DNA of 9,235 nucleotides from Candidatus Kapaibacterium sp. (GTDB taxonomy: Bacteria > Bacteroidota > Ignavibacteria > Palsa-1295): positions 1 through 9,235 of the forward strand of contig JANWLI010000117.1 of assembly GCA_025450975.1 (NCBI GenBank), written 5' to 3'. The notes beneath the pieces were generated by a model that searched no databases, was not told the origin of the DNA, and saw only the letters and a list, made by a program, of their open reading frames with translations. The position numbers were made by a program, and so were the translations under genes. Numbering within the stretch: the stretch's first letter is position 1; each line of letters begins with the position of its first letter. Positions 6,078 to 9,235 of the stretch are shown here, one piece after another.

Positions 6078-6974
6078 ATGGAGAAAAACCCGCTTAAGGC
6101 GTTTTGGAATAGTACGCGGTACTATGCAGTTGGCTTGTATAATGCCGTCGACGACGATCACGCTTTTATGCTGGCTTCCGGGATCGCCTATAATGTCTTT
6201 CTCTGCATCATCCCGCTGTCGCTGATCCTGTTCCAGGTCTTCTCGTTTATCCTGCAAAACGACGTAGGCGCGCGGCAGGCCATCCTCGATTACCTCAAGC
6301 AGATCTTCCCCGTCCAGCAGTACGGAGTCGTCATGGAAGAATGGGTCTCGACCCAGTTCGAAAGCGTTGTCGACGTCTCGTTCATCCCAGGACTTATCGC
6401 CTTCCTGATCCTCCTCTGGCTTTCGAGCGCATTATTTTCGTCGCTGCGTACGGGCGTCAATATTTGCTACCGGATCAAACCCAAACGCAATGCTGCAGTC
6501 CTGAAGCTCTACGATTTCGGTATGCTCTTCGTGCTGTCGATGTTCCTGTTGCTGACCATCCTCACATCGCCGATCATTGCAGCGCTGACGGAAATGAGCT
6601 CGGATATTTTGCCGGGATTTCTTTCGGACTTTCTCGATAGTACGCTCGGCTTACTGATCCCGATCGGCATTTCCGTCGTCGGCTTTCTGCTGCTCTACAA
6701 GCTGCTTGTGCATGAGCGGATCTCCTGGCGGGCAGCCGTCGTCTCGACGCTTGTCACCGTCGCGCTTATTGAGATCATGAAGTACCTGTTCCGGATCTAC
6801 CTGACGCAGGTCGCCAGCATCGGCGCACTCTACGGCGCCTATGCCTTTGTCGTGGCCATTGCGTTGTGGTCATACTACGGCGCCCTCGTCTTCGTCCTCG
6901 GCGCCGAGATCGGAAGGTTATATCGGGACCGCAAAGCGCAGATCCCTGCCACGGAACCTACGGTTGTCCACTAA
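6078..6974 (+). CDS. YihY/BrkB-family inner-membrane protein
   Basis: The 298-residue product has about six hydrophobic membrane segments, near residues 35-58, 103-122, 146-168, 190-210, 217-239 and 252-275. Family-like features are the DDHAFMLASGIAYNVFLCIIPLSL stretch before and within the first membrane segment (residues 26-49), the SSALFSSLRTGVN segment after the second, the basic loop around 131-138, and the terminal LGAEIGRLYRDR motif. These match the YihY/virulence-factor BrkB family, whose molecular function is not settled; older names such as ribonuclease BN are misassignments. The length is typical. It is transcribed alone here, away from the adhesin operon and converging on the lipoprotein gene. 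The TAA stop overlaps that gene's TAG. Confidence 0.92.
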   Translation: MEKNPLKAFWNSTRYYAVGLYNAVDDDHAFMLASGIAYNVFLCIIPLSLILFQVFSFILQNDVGARQAILDYLKQIFPVQQYGVVMEEWVSTQFESVVDVSFIPGLIAFLILLWLSSALFSSLRTGVNICYRIKPKRNAAVLKLYDFGMLFVLSMFLLLTILTSPIIAALTEMSSDILPGFLSDFLDSTLGLLIPIGISVVGFLLLYKLLVHERISWRAAVVSTLVTVALIEIMKYLFRIYLTQVASIGALYGAYAFVVAIALWSYYGALVFVLGAEIGRLYRDRKAQIPATEPTVVH

Positions 6975-7756
6975 GGGAGAGTAAAATCTACTTTAGCCTC
7001 GGCGCTCGCAGTGACGGTTACCTTCGCTTCTTTTGAGATGTCCGGCTTCCAGCGGTAGCTGACGATGCGGCCGTCCTCATTCTTCAACTCTTCGATGCGC
7101 CAGTCATCACGCCAGAGCTTTACCGTATACGATCCCGGAGGAACATTGCTCAACGTAAATCTTCCCGTTGAATCCGACACGGTATAGTATGGATGCTCGG
7201 CGCTCATGACAAAGCCTTTCATCCACGGATGGACATCGCAGACGATCTTATGCAGGCCTTTTTTCTTCAGGATGAGCTCGCGCGGCGGCGCCCCCTCTGG
7301 TTGCGCTTCGTTCGTAACGGTCTCGCTTGCTGTCGAAACATGGTAGTTATGCAGCGCATCGTCATCGTTGGTCACAATGATCGGCGTTCCGGCTGCGACC
7401 ACCTGTGCGTGCGGCAAGAACGCACAGTCAACCTGCTGCAACTTTGGCGACGTGTTCAAGTCGCTGGCCTTGCCTTCACGGATCCCCTCGAGCCAGACAA
7501 TGCATCCTCGCACACCCTCATTTCCGGGATGACTCGGATTCACATGCGAATCGCCGCAGACGGGTTGATCGCGCTGGATCGATACGCGTTCGAGATACGG
7601 CAACGAATCCGTACGCAGGATCTGCCCGGAGACCGTGCCACCGTTCTGAACATTGATGACCTTATAATCCGTAAACGTATCCTGAACTTCCGGCTCTTCT
7701 TTTTTGCAGGAAACAAGAAGTGCCAAGGCGCAAAAACATAAATATATCTTATTCAT
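6971..7756 (-). CDS. Cupredoxin-like lipoprotein with carboxypeptidase-regulatory-like C-terminal domain
   Basis: The 261-residue product starts with a lipoprotein signal peptide whose lipobox LVSC ends at Cys17, so the mature protein is a lipid-anchored envelope protein. Residues about 30-190 form a cupredoxin-like domain. The probable type 1 copper ligands are His136 or His139 (DDALHNYH), Cys173, His176 and Met179 (VCDVHPWM). Cys67, Cys85 and Cys111 are further cysteines found in this family's CG, CIVWL and DCAFLPH motifs. Residues about 190-216 (GRFTLSNVPPGSYTVKLW) match a carboxypeptidase regulatory-like fold. Related proteins are often annotated as methylamine-utilisation or plastocyanin-like. 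It follows the multihaem cytochrome gene by 67 bases, so a role in periplasmic electron transfer is likely. Its own ribosome-binding site is weak (AGAAG close to the ATG). Confidence 0.85.
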   Translation of the reverse strand: MNKIYLCFCALALLVSCKKEEPEVQDTFTDYKVINVQNGGTVSGQILRTDSLPYLERVSIQRDQPVCGDSHVNPSHPGNEGVRGCIVWLEGIREGKASDLNTSPKLQQVDCAFLPHAQVVAAGTPIIVTNDDDALHNYHVSTASETVTNEAQPEGAPPRELILKKKGLHKIVCDVHPWMKGFVMSAEHPYYTVSDSTGRFTLSNVPPGSYTVKLWRDDWRIEELKNEDGRIVSYRWKPDISKEAKVTVTASAEAKVDFTLP

Positions 7757-7771
7757 CTTCTACTTATGCAA

Positions 7772-7802
7772 AACCCCGTAAGATATTTATTCTTACGGGG
7801 TT
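7772..7802 (-). terminator. 12-bp perfect hairpin between cytochrome and cupredoxin genes
   Basis: AACCCCGTAAGA (7772-7783) and TCTTACGGGGTT (7791-7802) pair perfectly around a 7-base loop. Read on the minus strand it lies 21 bases after the cytochrome stop codon and ends in a short run of four T (two in the stem). It could be a terminator, a partial terminator that lowers cupredoxin expression, or a 3'-end stabiliser. It ends only 15 bases before the lipoprotein start. Confidence 0.7.
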
Positions 7803-7823
7803 GAGGTTTCAAAACTTGAATCG

Positions 7824-9235
7824 TCAGCGCGCGGCGATCTTCTTCGATGCCGGTGGCTTTGCTATGCTTGCCGTGTTCACACCGGCTCCGACGGCACCCG
7901 TCATCATGTTCGTTGCGATCACGTAGCCGCCATTCGGCAATACGTAACGATCGACACCGTTGACGGTCGCATACGGACTCGTCGCAGGCATTGCATCGGT
8001 ATTGATCGACCAGACGTAATCGATAACTGCCTGGATCTGCAGCTTGTAATCGCCACCAAGAATGGTATCGGCCGGAGCGGGTTTACCGCTTGCCCACCAG
8101 AACGCCGTCATCGGCGTACCCGGCATGATCGAATCCGGACTCAGCAACCAGTGCGTCATCCAATCCGGGCGGATACGTTTCTTGATCGTCGAAAGGCTCG
8201 GTGCCTTCGTCTCGGCATTCATGTTCCCGTCAACATAGTGACATGACAGACACTTCAGCTTATCGAAGAGATACTTACCTGCCGGCAACAACGCCGGGTT
8301 CGGTGTATGCGTGTACGTCGTTCTGACGTAACGACGATCGTGCGTTGCAAGGAAGTAATCCGATGCAGTCTGCAATTGCTCGTCGGAGAATCCATACGAT
8401 GGCATGCGGAATTTCACCAGCGGACGGGTCTTGAACGGTCCGGTGAGGAATGTATGCAGCCAGTCTTCCTGGACTCTGCTTCCTTCCGCCGTCAGGTGCG
8501 GCGGTGCATAGTAGGCAATGTTCTGATCGCCGACAAATTTCTCGTTGACGAGCTTTGCAATATGCCCACCGGCATTTTCAACCTTATGGCAGCCGACGCA
8601 ATTATTCCAATGCACGAACATTCTACCCTTATCGAGCGCAGCCTGCTGTGCTTCGGTATTGACGTAGCCGTTACCGATGAACTTACCCGTCTGCGAACGT
8701 AAGAACACCGACATCGCATACGCTTCCTGGTTCGACATATCGAAGTTCGGCATCGCCTGCGGAATACGCTCCGTCGTATACATACGCGAATGCTTCATCT
8801 TGCCGATGACCCACGTAAACCAGTCGCGGTTCTCGTAGGCAGCGTGCTCTTCAACACGACCAAGCGGAATGCCGGCTTTCTTGAAATCAGCACGATACTT
8901 TGCGAACACTTCATCCGGCTGATTACCAAAGAAGAGATCGTACTTCGTTTTTGCCCCGAAGGTCGCAAGGCTCACAGCAACTTTCGCCTGGTTCTCCATG
9001 CCCTTGATCTCGTGACATCCGTAGCAACCGGCGTCGCGAATGATCTTCATACCGGCCTGGATCGAAGCACCATCGGCAATATTACCTTTGAAAGATGTCT
9101 TGACGCTGTCGTTCGCTCCGGTATGCTGCATTAGGTATGCAGTAAGATCTGCGGCTTCCCCATCGGTTAGACGCAGCGAAGGCATGCGCGAATGCACATT
9201 GTAGTTCTTCGGATTCTTGATCCAATCAAAGAGCC
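7824..9235 (-). CDS. Multihaem c-type cytochrome, 5' end beyond the window
   Basis: The frame runs off the right edge. Upstream of the internal GTG at 9197 it continues as LFDWIKNPKNYNVHSRMPSLRL, the end of a cytochrome c domain, so the gene is truncated by the window and that GTG is not the start. Counting from the codon at 9197, haem-binding CxxCH motifs are CYGCH (58-62), CVGCH (200-204) and CLSCH (316-320). Candidate Met ligands are Met149 (QAMPNF), Met265 (FRMPSYGF) and Met358 or Met363 (SIMPGTPM). Met5 (SRMPSL) has no visible CxxCH partner and implies another haem domain upstream. The product would be a periplasmic electron carrier or a subunit of a membrane redox complex. No membrane segment is seen near the C-terminus. 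It probably forms one unit with the downstream cupredoxin lipoprotein gene. Confidence 0.93.
   Translation of the reverse strand, partial: LFDWIKNPKNYNVHSRMPSLRLTDGEAADLTAYLMQHTGANDSVKTSFKGNIADGASIQAGMKIIRDAGCYGCHEIKGMENQAKVAVSLATFGAKTKYDLFFGNQPDEVFAKYRADFKKAGIPLGRVEEHAAYENRDWFTWVIGKMKHSRMYTTERIPQAMPNFDMSNQEAYAMSVFLRSQTGKFIGNGYVNTEAQQAALDKGRMFVHWNNCVGCHKVENAGGHIAKLVNEKFVGDQNIAYYAPPHLTAEGSRVQEDWLHTFLTGPFKTRPLVKFRMPSYGFSDEQLQTASDYFLATHDRRYVRTTYTHTPNPALLPAGKYLFDKLKCLSCHYVDGNMNAETKAPSLSTIKKRIRPDWMTHWLLSPDSIMPGTPMTAFWWASGKPAPADTILGGDYKLQIQAVIDYVWSINTDAMPATSPYATVNGVDRYVLPNGGYVIATNMMTGAVGAGVNTASIAKPPASKKIAAR

Noticed and set aside
7193..7741. 182-codon plus-strand open frame opposite the cupredoxin gene
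   Set aside because: The minus-strand frame has a lipobox, copper ligands and family motifs; the plus frame has none.
9195..9197. GTG as the start of the cytochrome gene
   Set aside because: The frame continues upstream with family-like sequence to the window edge, and no signal peptide follows the GTG.

Overview
The window most likely comes from a member of the Bacteroidota/Chlorobiota (FCB) group, plausibly a Kapabacteria- or Ignavibacteria-like lineage. The evidence is a C-terminal domain typical of type IX secretion (T9SS) on one large secreted protein, a lipoprotein with a standard lipobox, and multihaem and copper electron-transfer proteins of a kind common in those groups. The lineage assignment is inference; there is no rRNA or other phylogenetic marker gene here.

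Layout. (1) Positions 17-5142, minus strand: a two-gene surface or secretion operon. The upstream gene (2089-5142) encodes a 1017-residue exported protein. It has a signal peptide, a tail-fibre-like N-terminal domain, two long YadA-head-like beta-roll repeat arrays, each preceded by a copy of the same short module, and a C-terminal domain that lacks any recognisable anchor. Its stop codon overlaps the start codon of the downstream gene by one base (TAATG). That gene (17-2089) encodes a 690-residue protein with six Asp-box (BNR) motifs, a beta-sandwich region and a T9SS sorting domain. Upstream of the operon (about 5166-5284) lies a strongly structured leader with several hairpins and an 8-bp tandem repeat that can form alternative helices. 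(2) Positions 5294-6056: about 760 bases with no convincing gene, a patchwork of small repeat families. It contains six copies of a GYGTGTAAATTT-like word, a 16-bp tandem duplication, a 7-mer array, a GATTGAAAG patch, and two 9-mer arrays facing each other as a large imperfect hairpin. (3) Positions 6078-6974, plus strand: an inner-membrane protein of the YihY/BrkB family. (4) Positions 6971-9235, minus strand: a 5'-truncated multihaem cytochrome c, then a 12-bp intergenic hairpin, then a cupredoxin-like lipoprotein. The two probably belong to one periplasmic electron-transfer unit. The lipoprotein gene converges on the YihY gene and overlaps it by four bases.

The points most worth a second look are the structured leader of the adhesin operon, the sharp base-composition changes inside both large surface-protein genes (hand counts of about 28-32% GC in the middle against about 60% at one end), the internal duplication of the adhesin, and the repeat patchwork between the operon and yihY. 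I did not recognise a complete undescribed system such as a defence island. The best candidate for something new is the leader RNA coupled to the adhesin/T9SS gene pair.
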